Assembly (NCBI RefSeq): GCF_000585375.1
Contig: NZ_KK073874.1
Location: 1,426,001 to 1,490,000 of the forward strand
Origin: Cryptosporangium arvum DSM 44712
Lineage (GTDB): Bacteria; Actinomycetota; Actinomycetes; Mycobacteriales; Cryptosporangiaceae
Reading direction: 5' to 3'
Length of the DNA: 64,000 bases
Shown here: piece after piece, positions 51,962 to 59,791 of the stretch
How the letters are laid out: every line of letters begins with the position of its first letter
Position numbering within the stretch: position 1 is the first letter of the stretch
Program-made: the position numbers and the translations under genes
Notes under the pieces: model-generated
Seen by the model: only the letters and a program-made list of their open reading frames with translations
What the model was told of the DNA's origin: nothing
Databases searched by the model: none

Positions 51962-52666
51962 ATGAAGCTGATCGGCGTCGGTGTGGGCCCGGGCGATCCC
52001 GAGCTGGTCACCGTGAAGGCCGTGCGGGTGATGCGCGCGGCCGACCGGGTCTACGTGCCGGTGCTCTCCGCCGACGAGACCGGCTACGCCGAGCTCACCG
52101 TGCGTACGCACGTGGACCACGATCGGCTCGAGCGGCTCGTGTTCACGGCCGGTGATCCCGACGGGGCCGCCGACGTCGTCGCCCGTTTCCTGCAGTCGGT
52201 CGGTCCCGGCGGCTCGGCGGTGTTCGCGACGATCGGCGACCCGAACGTGTACTCGGCGTTCACCCAGCTCGCACAGGCGATCCGGCGGCTGCTGCCGGAG
52301 GTCGCGGTCGAGACGGTCCCGGGGGTCACCGCCGCGCAGGACCTGGCGAGCCGCTGCCGGGTCCCGCTCGTCGAGCACGGCGAGTCGCTCACGCTGCTGC
52401 CGCTCGGCACCGGCGTCGGCGGTCTCTCCGACGTGCTCGACCGCCCGGGCAGCGTCGTCGTCTACAAGAGCGGGCGGCACCTGATCGGCGTGAAGGAAGC
52501 GGTCCGGCGCGCCGGACGCCTGCACGGCGCGCTCTACGGAGCGCGGCTCGGCCTGCCGGGCGAGGAGGTGCGGCCGCTGGCCTCCGCCGACGGCAGCACC
52601 GCGCCGTACCTGTCATCGGTGCTGGTCCCCGCGCGGCGGACCGGCGTTCGGAGTGGAGCACAGTGA
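51962..52666 (+). CDS. cobI: Precorrin-2 C(20)-methyltransferase
   Basis: 234-residue SAM-dependent tetrapyrrole methylase. KLIGVGVGPGDPELVTVKAV is the glycine-rich SAM loop; ATIGDPNVYSAFTQLAQAI and VPGVTAAQDLASRCRVPLVE are typical of CobI/CbiL. GGAGGAGCG precedes the ATG. Its stop overlaps cobE (GTGA). It acts directly after CobA in the aerobic corrin path. Confidence 0.94.
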   Translation: MKLIGVGVGPGDPELVTVKAVRVMRAADRVYVPVLSADETGYAELTVRTHVDHDRLERLVFTAGDPDGAADVVARFLQSVGPGGSAVFATIGDPNVYSAFTQLAQAIRRLLPEVAVETVPGVTAAQDLASRCRVPLVEHGESLTLLPLGTGVGGLSDVLDRPGSVVVYKSGRHLIGVKEAVRRAGRLHGALYGARLGLPGEEVRPLASADGSTAPYLSSVLVPARRTGVRSGAQ

Positions 52667-53058
52667 AGCCGTTAGCGGTCTACGTGGTCGGCGTCGGTGC
52701 GCGGGCCGGGGTGTCCGCCGCGGAGGTCAGCGCGCTCGTCGACGAGGCGCTCGCGGCCGCACGCATCGGGGCGCACGAGGTGGCGCACCTCGCGACCGTG
52801 GAGGCGAAGGGGACGGAGGCGGGGATCCGCACCGTCGCCGCCGACCGGGGCTGGCGGCTGGTGACGTGGCCGGCCGCGCGGCTCGCGCAGGTATTGGTAC
52901 CGACGCCCTCCGCGCTGGTCGGCGAGGTGGCCGGCACGGCGAGCGTGGCCGAGGCCTCGGCGCTGCTCGACTCGACCGGCCGGCCGACCGGCGCACTCGT
53001 CGTGCCGAAGCGCACGTCGCCGACCGTGACGGTGGCGATCGCCCGACACAGTGGTTGA
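52663..53058 (+). CDS. cobE: CobE / CbiG C-terminal domain protein
   Basis: 131-residue protein with the CbiG C-terminal fold: AVYVVGVGARAGVSAAEVSA, THLATVEAK-like segment AHLATVEAKGTEAGIRTVAA, and TPSALVGEVAGTASVAEASA. CobE is required for cobalamin synthesis in Pseudomonas, where its exact step is unsettled. GTG start overlaps cobI by four bases and its end overlaps cobC by eight. The full CbiG N-terminal domain is absent, which fits an aerobic pathway. Confidence 0.88.
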   Translation: MKPLAVYVVGVGARAGVSAAEVSALVDEALAAARIGAHEVAHLATVEAKGTEAGIRTVAADRGWRLVTWPAARLAQVLVPTPSALVGEVAGTASVAEASALLDSTGRPTGALVVPKRTSPTVTVAIARHSG

Positions 53059-54073
53059 TCTCCGGCACCACGGCGACGCCGAGGTACGCGAGGCCGGGCT
53101 CGTCGATCTCGCGGTGAACGTGCGGCAGGGGGCGATGCCGGGCTGGCTGGCGGGGCCGGTGCGGGAGTCGCTCGAGGACCTGGCGGCCTACCCGGATCAG
53201 ACCGGAGCACGGGCGGCGGTGGCGGCCCGGCACGGTCGGCCACCGGAGGAGGTGCTGCTGACCGCCGGGGCCGCGGAGGCATTCGTGCTGCTGGCGCGGG
53301 TACTGCGACCCCGCAGGGCGGTGGTGGTGCACCCCCAGTTCACCGAGCCGGAGGCGGCGCTGCTGGCCGCGGGGCACGCCGTGACACGAACCGTGCTGCG
53401 GGCCGCGGACGGGTTCGTGCTCGATCCGGCCCTGGTGCCCGACGACGCCGATCTGGTCGTCATCGGCAACCCGACGAACCCGACGTCGGTCCTCCATCCG
53501 GCGGTTTCGCTCGCCGCGTTGGCGCGACCGGGGCGGACGCTCGTCGTGGACGAGGCGTTCGCGGACACGATCGCGGGCGAGCCGGAGTCGGTGGCGGGGC
53601 GGCGGGAGCTCCCCGGGCTCGTCGTCGTCCGGAGCCTGACCAAGACCTGGCAGCTGGCCGGGCTGCGGGTCGGGTACGTGCTTGCGCCGGCCGGGCTGGT
53701 CGGCGCACTGGGGGAGGCGCAGCCGCTGTGGGGGGTGTCGACGCCGGCTCTGGCGGCCGCGGTGGCGTGCAGTTCGGCGCGGGCGGTGGCCGCCGCCGAC
53801 GAGTTCGCGGCCGCGCTCGCCGACGAGCGGGAGTACCTGCTGGCGGGGCTGCGCGCGGTGACGGGGGTGCGGGTGCACGGGGTGCCGGCGTCGTCGTTCG
53901 TGCTGATCGAGACCCCGGGGGCGGCGGCGCTGCGGGAGCGGCTGCGCCGGTCGGGGTGGGCGGTGCGCCGGGGCGATACGTTCCCCGGGCTGGGGCCGGA
54001 CTGGCTCCGGGTCGCGGTCCGGGACCGGGTCACCACCGACCGGTTCCTGAGCGCGCTCGCGGCGGCGCGCTGA
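53051..54073 (+). CDS. cobC: PLP-dependent aminotransferase-like CobC (Rv2231c type)
   Basis: 340-residue fold-type-I PLP protein. The Schiff-base Lys is in VVVRSLTKTWQLAGLRVGYV; VVIGNPTNPTSVLHPAV and TLVVDEAFADTI carry the conserved Asn and Asp. Homologues named CobC or CobD_Salmonella make (R)-1-amino-2-propanol phosphate from threonine phosphate, the lower-ligand linker. It starts with GTG inside the cobE end. A 100-bp gap separates it from cobT. Confidence 0.9.
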   Translation: MVDLRHHGDAEVREAGLVDLAVNVRQGAMPGWLAGPVRESLEDLAAYPDQTGARAAVAARHGRPPEEVLLTAGAAEAFVLLARVLRPRRAVVVHPQFTEPEAALLAAGHAVTRTVLRAADGFVLDPALVPDDADLVVIGNPTNPTSVLHPAVSLAALARPGRTLVVDEAFADTIAGEPESVAGRRELPGLVVVRSLTKTWQLAGLRVGYVLAPAGLVGALGEAQPLWGVSTPALAAAVACSSARAVAAADEFAAALADEREYLLAGLRAVTGVRVHGVPASSFVLIETPGAAALRERLRRSGWAVRRGDTFPGLGPDWLRVAVRDRVTTDRFLSALAAAR

Positions 54074-54173
54074 GGGTTGCGCCACGTGCGTGCGCGCGGA
54101 GTGGGGAGGGCGGGCGCGGTTACGGAGTGGCGCGGTGCACGATTAAGGGAACGGCCCTGGGAGGAACCACCTG

Positions 54174-55232
54174 ATGAGCCTGTTGAGCTCCACCGTTGCG
54201 GCGATCGGTCCGGCGGATGCCGCGGCCGCCGCGCAGGCGCGTGACCGCCAGGCTCGGATGACGAAGCCGGCCGGTTCGCTGGGCGTGCTCGAGGACCTCT
54301 CGATCCGGCTCGCCGGGCTGGCCGGGCAGTGCCCGCCTCCGCTGCCCGAACCCGCGGCGGTAGCGGTGTTCGCCGGGGATCACGGCGTGCACGCCCAGGG
54401 CGTCACGCCGTGGCCGCAGGAGGTCACCGGCCAGATGGTGGCGAACTTCCTGGCCGGCGGTGCGGTCGTCAACGCGTTCGCGGCGCAGGTGGGGGCAGCG
54501 GTGACCGTCGTCGACGTGGGCGTGGCTGTCGCGCCCGCGGCCGGTGCCGGCCTGCTGGAGCGCAACGTGCGCCGGGGCACCCGGGACATGACGGTCGAGC
54601 CGGCGATGACGCGGGACGAGGCGATCGCCGCGATCGAGGTCGGGATCGCGGTGGCCGGGGAACTGGTGGACGCCGGGCACCGGGCTCTGCTCACCGGCGA
54701 CATGGGCATCGCGAACACGACCGCGTCGGCCGCGCTGGTGGCCGCGTTCACCGGCGCCGACGCCGCCGCGGTGACCGGCGCGGGCACCGGGATCGACGCG
54801 GAGACGCTGGCCCACAAGACGGAGGTCGTGCGCCGCGCACTCGCCCGCCACGACCTCGACGCCGACGACCCGATCGGCGTCCTGGCGGCGGTGGGTGGCC
54901 TCGAGCACGCGGCGATCGCCGGGTTGGTGCTGGGCGGGGCGGCCCGGCGGGTGCCGGTGATCCTCGACGGGGTGATCGCCGGGTCGGCCACGCTGGTGGC
55001 CGCCGCGCTCGCCCCCGACTGCCTGGACGCCGTCGTGGCCGGCCACCGGTCCACCGAGCCCGGCCACGGGGTGGCCCTCGACCACCTGGGCCTGACGCCG
55101 CTCGTCGACCTCTCGCTGCGGCTCGGCGAAGGCACCGGTGCGGTGCTCGCTCTGCCGCTCGTGCAGGCCGGCGTGCGCGCACTGCGTGACGTGGCGACGT
55201 TCGACTCGGCCGGTGTGACGGAGAAGCAGTGA
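54174..55232 (+). CDS. cobT: Nicotinate-nucleotide:DMB phosphoribosyltransferase
   Basis: 352-residue enzyme activating 5,6-dimethylbenzimidazole to alpha-ribazole phosphate. TKPAGSLGVLEDLSIRLAGL, VFAGDHGVHAQGVTPWPQEV and LTGDMGIANTTASAALVAAF are CobT signatures, and LRLGEGTGAVLALPLVQAG holds the catalytic Glu. GGGAGGAACCACC precedes the ATG. Its stop overlaps the cobA GTG by four bases. Confidence 0.97.
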   Translation: MSLLSSTVAAIGPADAAAAAQARDRQARMTKPAGSLGVLEDLSIRLAGLAGQCPPPLPEPAAVAVFAGDHGVHAQGVTPWPQEVTGQMVANFLAGGAVVNAFAAQVGAAVTVVDVGVAVAPAAGAGLLERNVRRGTRDMTVEPAMTRDEAIAAIEVGIAVAGELVDAGHRALLTGDMGIANTTASAALVAAFTGADAAAVTGAGTGIDAETLAHKTEVVRRALARHDLDADDPIGVLAAVGGLEHAAIAGLVLGGAARRVPVILDGVIAGSATLVAAALAPDCLDAVVAGHRSTEPGHGVALDHLGLTPLVDLSLRLGEGTGAVLALPLVQAGVRALRDVATFDSAGVTEKQ

Positions 55233-56476
55233 CGTATCCGGTCGGATTGCGGCTGACGGGACGGCGCGTCCTGGTCGTCGGCGGCGGCACGGTCGCGCAG
55301 CGGCGCGTGCCCGCCCTCCTCGACGCCGGTGCGCAGATCGTGCTCGTGGCGCCGGAGGTGACGCCGGCGCTGGACGCGCTGGCGGCGGCCGGGCGGCTGC
55401 GCTGGGAACCGCGCGAGTACACCGCGGGTGACGTCGACGGCGCCTGGTACGTGATGGCCGCGACCGACGTCCCGGCCGTCAACGCGGCGGTCGCCGAGGC
55501 GGCCGAGGCCGCGCACACGTTCTGCGCCCGCGCCGACGACGGCTCGGACGCCTCCGCGTGGACACCGGCGGTCGGGCGGCACGGAAACCTCACGGTCGCG
55601 GTGCACGCGGACCGCGACCCGCGGCGCGCGGCCCTGCTGCGTGACGCGCTCGTCGACCGCCTCAACGACGGTTCGCTGGACGCCGCTCCGCAGCGCGGCC
55701 GCGGCCCCGTGCCGGGTGTCGCGCTCGTCGGGGCCGGCCCCGGCGACCCGGAGCTGATCACGGTCCGCGGGCGGCGCCTGCTGTCCCAGGCCGAGGTCGT
55801 GGTGGCCGACCGTCTCGCGCCCCAGTTGCTGCTGGACGAGCTCCCGCCGCACGTCGAGGTCGTGGACGCGTCGAAGGTGCCGTACGGGCGGGCGATGGCG
55901 CAGGAGGCCATCAACGAGACGCTCGTGTCGCGGGCCAAGGCCGGGCGGTTCGTGGTGCGGCTCAAAGGCGGCGACCCGTTCGTGTTCGGCCGCGGCAGCG
56001 AGGAGCTCGAGGCGTGCCTCGCGGCCGGGGTGCCGGTCGAGGTGGTGCCGGGGGTGACCTCGGCGGTGGCGGTGCCCTCGTCGGCGTGGATCCCGGTCAC
56101 GCACCGGGGGGTCGCGCACGAGCTGGTCGTGGTGTCCGGGCACGTCGCTCCGGAGGACCCGCGGTCGCTCGTCGACTGGTCCGCGCTGGCGCGGCTCAAG
56201 GGCACGCTGGTGATCCTGATGGGCGTGGAGCGGTTGCCGGCGATCACCGCCGCGCTGATCGCCCACGGCCGGGCGGCGGACACTCCGGCCGCGGTGATCC
56301 AGGAGGGTACGACCGGGTCGCAGCGTCAGGTGCTGGCCACCCTCGGCACGGTCGCGTCGGACGCGCTCGCGGCCGGCCTGTCGCACCCGGCGATCTGTGT
56401 CGTGGGCGAGGTCGTGACGATCGGGGCGCGTCTGACGGCACTCGCCTCCGCCCTCCCGGCGAGCGTCCAGGGCTGA
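55229..56476 (+). CDS. cobA: Uroporphyrinogen-III C-methyltransferase with precorrin-2 dehydrogenase-like N-terminus
   Basis: 415-residue CysG-like fusion. Residues 1-150 have the NAD-binding GRRVLVVGGGTVAQRRVPAL fold of precorrin-2 dehydrogenase/ferrochelatase; residues 165-400 form the SUMT domain (VALVGAGPGDPELITVRGRR, VVRLKGGDPFVFGRGSEELE, VPGVTSAVAVPSSAWIPVTH). SUMT methylates uroporphyrinogen III at C2 and C7, the branch to cobalamin and sirohaem. The Rv2847c-type gene ends the mycobacterial chelatase-cobO-cobB cluster likewise. GTG overlaps cobT; last gene of the riboswitch-controlled operon. Confidence 0.95.
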   Translation: MTYPVGLRLTGRRVLVVGGGTVAQRRVPALLDAGAQIVLVAPEVTPALDALAAAGRLRWEPREYTAGDVDGAWYVMAATDVPAVNAAVAEAAEAAHTFCARADDGSDASAWTPAVGRHGNLTVAVHADRDPRRAALLRDALVDRLNDGSLDAAPQRGRGPVPGVALVGAGPGDPELITVRGRRLLSQAEVVVADRLAPQLLLDELPPHVEVVDASKVPYGRAMAQEAINETLVSRAKAGRFVVRLKGGDPFVFGRGSEELEACLAAGVPVEVVPGVTSAVAVPSSAWIPVTHRGVAHELVVVSGHVAPEDPRSLVDWSALARLKGTLVILMGVERLPAITAALIAHGRAADTPAAVIQEGTTGSQRQVLATLGTVASDALAAGLSHPAICVVGEVVTIGARLTALASALPASVQG

Positions 56477-56827
56477 CCGCTCAAGGTTTGGTTACCCTTA
56501 GTAACAAGGGATGCTCGCTTATGGCCGGTCGACCGGCGATCGTCGTCCGCTCCCGCGACGGCGTCGCACAGTGATACGTCCCATTTGTGGAGCCGATCAA
56601 GCGGCGTGAGGGCGAGTGCGTTTTGCGTTGCTTTGTCCCTTTCGGGAAGGCATACTCCTAAGGGCACGAACCCGGGGCCGCGCCGCCGTCCAGTGTGGTG
56701 GTGACCACCGGTGTGTATCGCTCGCACAGCACGGAATCCCAGGTCGAACGGTCAGTATTCGCCGTGTTCGCAACCGTTCCGTGCTGCTGCCGACATTCGC
56801 CATCCAGTCGAAAGGAGCTCTTTCGCC
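56477..56827. other. Leader region upstream of the secreted Tyr/His-rich gene
   Basis: 351 bases without a supported gene. It holds overlapping palindromes at 56490-56510 and the AAAGGAG ribosome site at 56812-56818. The 5' part should contain the end of the cob operon, but no clear terminator is seen before the palindromes. Confidence 0.45.
56490..56510. promoter_or_regulatory. Two overlapping palindromes after the cob operon
   Basis: GTTAC (56491-56495)-CCTTA-GTAAC (56501-56505) overlaps CCCTT (56495-56499)-AGTAAC-AAGGG (56506-56510). The AT-rich context suits a protein-binding site better than a terminator. Confidence 0.35.
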
Positions 56828-57160
56828 TTGTCTTCCAAGTTCATGCGCGGGCTCGTCCTCGCGGGCGTAGCGACCGCAAGCCTGGCCAGCGTGGCTGCCC
56901 CCGCGTCGGCCGCGACGCAGAGCACCGCTCCGGCCGCCAAGAAGGCCGCCATCGTCGTCATCTGTGACGGGTACGCACCCGTCTACGGATGCCAGTACCC
57001 GGACTACCTGGACTACCCCTGGGCCGGTGACTACTACCGCGGTGGCGATTACTACTACTACGGCCGTCCCGGCTTCTACTGGGGCCGTGGCGACAACTGG
57101 GGTTGGGGTGGCCGCCACCACCGTCACTGGCGTGGTCACCACCACCGCCGGTGGCGTTGA
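56828..57160 (+). CDS. Small secreted Tyr/Gly/Trp/His/Arg-rich protein
   Basis: 110 residues. A signal peptide (FMRGLVLAGVATASLASVAA, cleavage near ASA-A) is followed by a mature part that begins Lys/Ala-rich, has two Cys (VICDGYAPVYGCQYP, possibly one disulfide) and ends in a run of Gly/Tyr/Trp then His/Arg (DYYRGGDYYYYGRPGFYWG; final HHHRRWR). I know no family. AAAGGAG with ten-base spacing supports the TTG at 56828; ATG 56843 is an alternative. The aromatic and basic composition could suit binding to polysaccharide, metal or nucleic acid at the surface; this is inference. Confidence 0.72.
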   Translation: MSSKFMRGLVLAGVATASLASVAAPASAATQSTAPAAKKAAIVVICDGYAPVYGCQYPDYLDYPWAGDYYRGGDYYYYGRPGFYWGRGDNWGWGGRHHRHWRGHHHRRWR

Positions 57161-57200
57161 GAGGCTGACCGCCTCACGCACGGAAGCTTGACGCCGTCGT

Positions 57201-57237
57201 CGGGAGACTAGGCCGGGCCGCCACCCGGGCTCTCCCG
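57201..57237 (+). terminator. Terminator after the secreted protein gene
   Basis: Outer arms CGGGAGA (57201-57207) and TCTCCCG (57231-57237) enclose CCGGG/CCCGG inner arms around CCGCCA. It lies 40 bases after the stop. Confidence 0.7.
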
Positions 57238-57249
57238 ACCACGGCATGA

Positions 57250-57274
57250 GGCCGCCCGGTTCGTCCGGGCGGCC
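57250..57274. terminator. Terminator of the otsAB operon
   Basis: GGCCGCCCGG (57250-57259), loop TTCGT, CCGGGCGGCC (57265-57274). It starts three bases beyond the otsB stop codon, and converging transcription from the secreted-protein gene also meets it. Confidence 0.8.
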
Positions 57275-57277
57275 GAC

Positions 57278-58030
57278 CTATGTCCCGACGTGCAGCCGTC
57301 GCTCCTCGGAGAGCAGCGCGAACATCGCGACGATCGCCTCGGGATCGTCCACTCGGTACTCCGCGGCCGTCTCGCCCGGACCGACCTTGACCCCGACGTC
57401 ACCCGGGCGCAGCACCGCGAACGCCTTCTCGTCGGTCACGTCGTCGCCGGCGAACAGCACCGCGTCGGCGCCCGTGCGCTCGCGTAGGACGTCCAGCGCG
57501 GTGCCCTTGCTGGTCTCGACGACGGCCAGTTCGAGGACCTTCTTGCCCGCCGTGGAGTGGACACCCGGCCAGCTCCCCGGCCCGGCCGCCACGCCGGCGA
57601 GAAGCTTCTCCCCGGCGTCGGCATCGGCGTTGCGGACGTGCACCGCGACGCTGGCGATCTTCTCCTCCAGCGCCGCGCCCGGCACCGTTCCGACGAGCGA
57701 ACCCAGCTCGGCGAGCAGCCGCGCACGCAGGTCGGCGGCCTCCGACGGAATCGCGAACCCGTCGTCGAACTCGACGCCGTGGGTACCCACCAGCAGCGCC
57801 TCGCCGCCCAGCCCGGAAAGCCGGGCGAGGTCGACGAGCGCGCGCCCGGAGAGCAACGCCACCGACGTGCGGGGGAGCGTCACCAGCTCCTGCAGCGCGT
57901 CGATGCCCGCCGGCAGCGGGAACGCCTTCGCCGGGTCGCTGACGATCGGCGCGAGCACGCCGTCGTAGTCGGTGGCGACCAGCAGGGTCTCGACGGCGGA
58001 CAGGCGAGCGATCGCGTCCCGCAGCGTCAT
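57278..58030 (-). CDS. otsB: Trehalose-6-phosphate phosphatase
   Basis: 250-residue HAD-family enzyme dephosphorylating trehalose-6-phosphate. The nucleophile motif is [20 protein letters not shown] (DxDG); [14 protein letters not shown] and [18 protein letters not shown] are HAD motifs II and IV. Length is normal for OtsB. Its ATG overlaps the otsA stop (ATGA), so the two enzymes are made in step. Confidence 0.95.
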   Translation of the reverse strand: MTLRDAIARLSAVETLLVATDYDGVLAPIVSDPAKAFPLPAGIDALQELVTLPRTSVALLSGRALVDLARLSGLGGEALLVGTHGVEFDDGFAIPSEAADLRARLLAELGSLVGTVPGAALEEKIASVAVHVRNADADAGEKLLAGVAAGPGSWPGVHSTAGKKVLELAVVETSKGTALDVLRERTGADAVLFAGDDVTDEKAFAVLRPGDVGVKVGPGETAAEYRVDDPEAIVAMFALLSEERRLHVGT

Positions 58031-59418
58031 GCCTCGATCCCCATCGCCTGGAGGAAGTCGGCGGCCCAGCGCGACACGTCGTGCTCGGCGACCTGCCTGC
58101 GCATACGGCGCATCCGGCGGCGCGCGTCGGCCGGGTCGGCGTTGATGGCCTGCAGCACGCGCTCCTTGACGCCGTCGATGTCGTGCGGGTTGACCAGGTA
58201 GGCCTGCTTGAGCTCCGCGGCCGCGCCGGTGAACTCGCTCAGGATCAGCGTGCCGCCGTGGTCGACCCGGGACGCGACGTACTCCTTGGCGACCAGGTTC
58301 ATGCCGTCACGCAGCGGGGTGACGAGCATGACGTCGGCCGCGCGGTAGAACGCGGTGAGCTCCTCACGGCTGAACGACTGGTGCAGGTAGTGCACCGCGG
58401 GCGCGCCCACGTTGCCGTAGTCACCGTTGATGCGCCCGACCTGGAGCTCGATCTCGTCGCGCAGCACCTTGTAGTGCTCGACCCGCTCCCGGCTGGGCGT
58501 CGCGATCTGGATCAGCGCGACGTCCGGCACGCTCACCGAGCCGTCCTGGAGCAGCTCCGAGAACGTCTTGAGCCGGATGGCGATGCCCTTGGTGTAGTCC
58601 AACCGGTCGACGCCGAGCAGGATCGTCTTCGGGTGGCCGAGCTCGTCCCGGATCTCGGCCGAGCGCTTGGCGATGCGCTCCTCGCGCGCGATCGCGTCGA
58701 TGCTGGCGAAGTCGATCGAGATCGGGAACGACCGGGCGCGGACCGTGCGGCCCTCGAAGTCCACCTCGCTGCCGCGCGGCTTCAGGTCGATCAGCCGCCG
58801 GGCGAGGCGCAGGAAGTTCGCCGCCCCGCCGGGCAGCTGGAACCCGATCAGGTCGGCGCCCAGCAGCCCGCGGATCACCTGCGTGCGCCACGGCAGCTGC
58901 ATGAACAGCTCCTGCGGCGGGAACGGGATGTGCAGGAAGAACCCGATCCGCAGATCCGGCCTCCGCTCACGGAGCATCTGCGGCACCAGCTGGAGCTGGT
59001 AGTCCTGCACCCAGACCACGGCATTGTCCGGCGCGGCCTCGGCGGCGGCGTCGGCGAAGCGGCGGTTCACCGTGACGTAGTCGTCCCACCAGCTGCGGTG
59101 GTACTCGGGCTCGGCGATGACGTCGTGGTACAGCGGCCAGAGCGTGGCGTTCGAGAAGCCCTCGTAGTACGAGTCGACCTCGCGGTGCGAGAGCGGCACC
59201 GGATGGATCTGGATGCCGTCGGCCTCGAACGGCTCGGGCGCGTCGCCGGCGTCACCGGACCAGCCGACCCAGACGCCCTGCCGCTTGCGCATCACCGGCT
59301 CGAGCGCCGTGACCAGGCCTCCCGGGCTGGGACGCCAATGAACGGAACCGTCGGCTCTCACCTCGCGATCGACTGGCAATCGGTTGGCGACGACGACGAT
59401 CGAAGTGCGATCCGACAC
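58027..59418 (-). CDS. otsA: Trehalose-6-phosphate synthase
   Basis: 463-residue GT20 glycosyltransferase joining UDP-(or ADP-)glucose and glucose-6-phosphate. [54 protein letters not shown] and [20 protein letters not shown] are the family motifs, and [20 protein letters not shown] binds the nucleotide sugar. First gene of otsA-otsB. Its start lies 373 bp from the divergent sugar-importer operon, so osmoprotection and sugar uptake may share control. Confidence 0.97.
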   Translation of the reverse strand: MSDRTSIVVVANRLPVDREVRADGSVHWRPSPGGLVTALEPVMRKRQGVWVGWSGDAGDAPEPFEADGIQIHPVPLSHREVDSYYEGFSNATLWPLYHDVIAEPEYHRSWWDDYVTVNRRFADAAAEAAPDNAVVWVQDYQLQLVPQMLRERRPDLRIGFFLHIPFPPQELFMQLPWRTQVIRGLLGADLIGFQLPGGAANFLRLARRLIDLKPRGSEVDFEGRTVRARSFPISIDFASIDAIAREERIAKRSAEIRDELGHPKTILLGVDRLDYTKGIAIRLKTFSELLQDGSVSVPDVALIQIATPSRERVEHYKVLRDEIELQVGRINGDYGNVGAPAVHYLHQSFSREELTAFYRAADVMLVTPLRDGMNLVAKEYVASRVDHGGTLILSEFTGAAAELKQAYLVNPHDIDGVKERVLQAINADPADARRRMRRMRRQVAEHDVSRWAADFLQAMGIEA

Positions 59419-59791
59419 GGGCGGAACCCCCTCGGGTTGTCCGTACGGCCGTCATCCTATCGGGCGTTCGCCGAGGCTAGACCACCGACTTGGGCTATCC
59501 GGACCGTTCGGGTCCGGTCGATCACCCGCTGTGCCCCGTAAGGAGGCCCATCATTCACGACCGGGCCAGCTCTATCGATTCAGTTTCCCGGCGTCGGAAC
59601 CTCGGTCTACCAGGGCCGGAGTTAGCTGCTTCCGGATCGTTACCTGTTTGAATCCCAGGGATGTTGCGCTGGAGTTAAGAAAGCGCTTTCATCGCCATAC
59701 CGCCCGGGGGATCGAGGCGTAGCTCACACGGTGACCGGTGGAGCGGTCATTGTGCGACACGCATCCCTCGTCAAGAAGGAGGTTGCAAACG
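59419..59791. other. Divergent promoter region otsA / sugar importer
   Basis: 373 gene-free bases. It contains an inverted repeat CCGGACC-GTTCG-GGTCCGG at 59499-59517, nearer to otsA, and the LacI-type operator at 59679-59690, nearer to the importer. Promoters for both directions must lie here, though I can assign no hexamers with confidence. Confidence 0.55.
59679..59690. promoter_or_regulatory. LacI-family operator GAAAGCGCTTTC
   Basis: Perfect 12-bp palindrome with the central CG that is typical of LacI/GalR-family operators. It lies 101 bases before the substrate-binding-protein ATG. The repressor gene is not in the window. Repression of the importer, relieved by a sugar, is the likely role. 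Confidence 0.65.
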
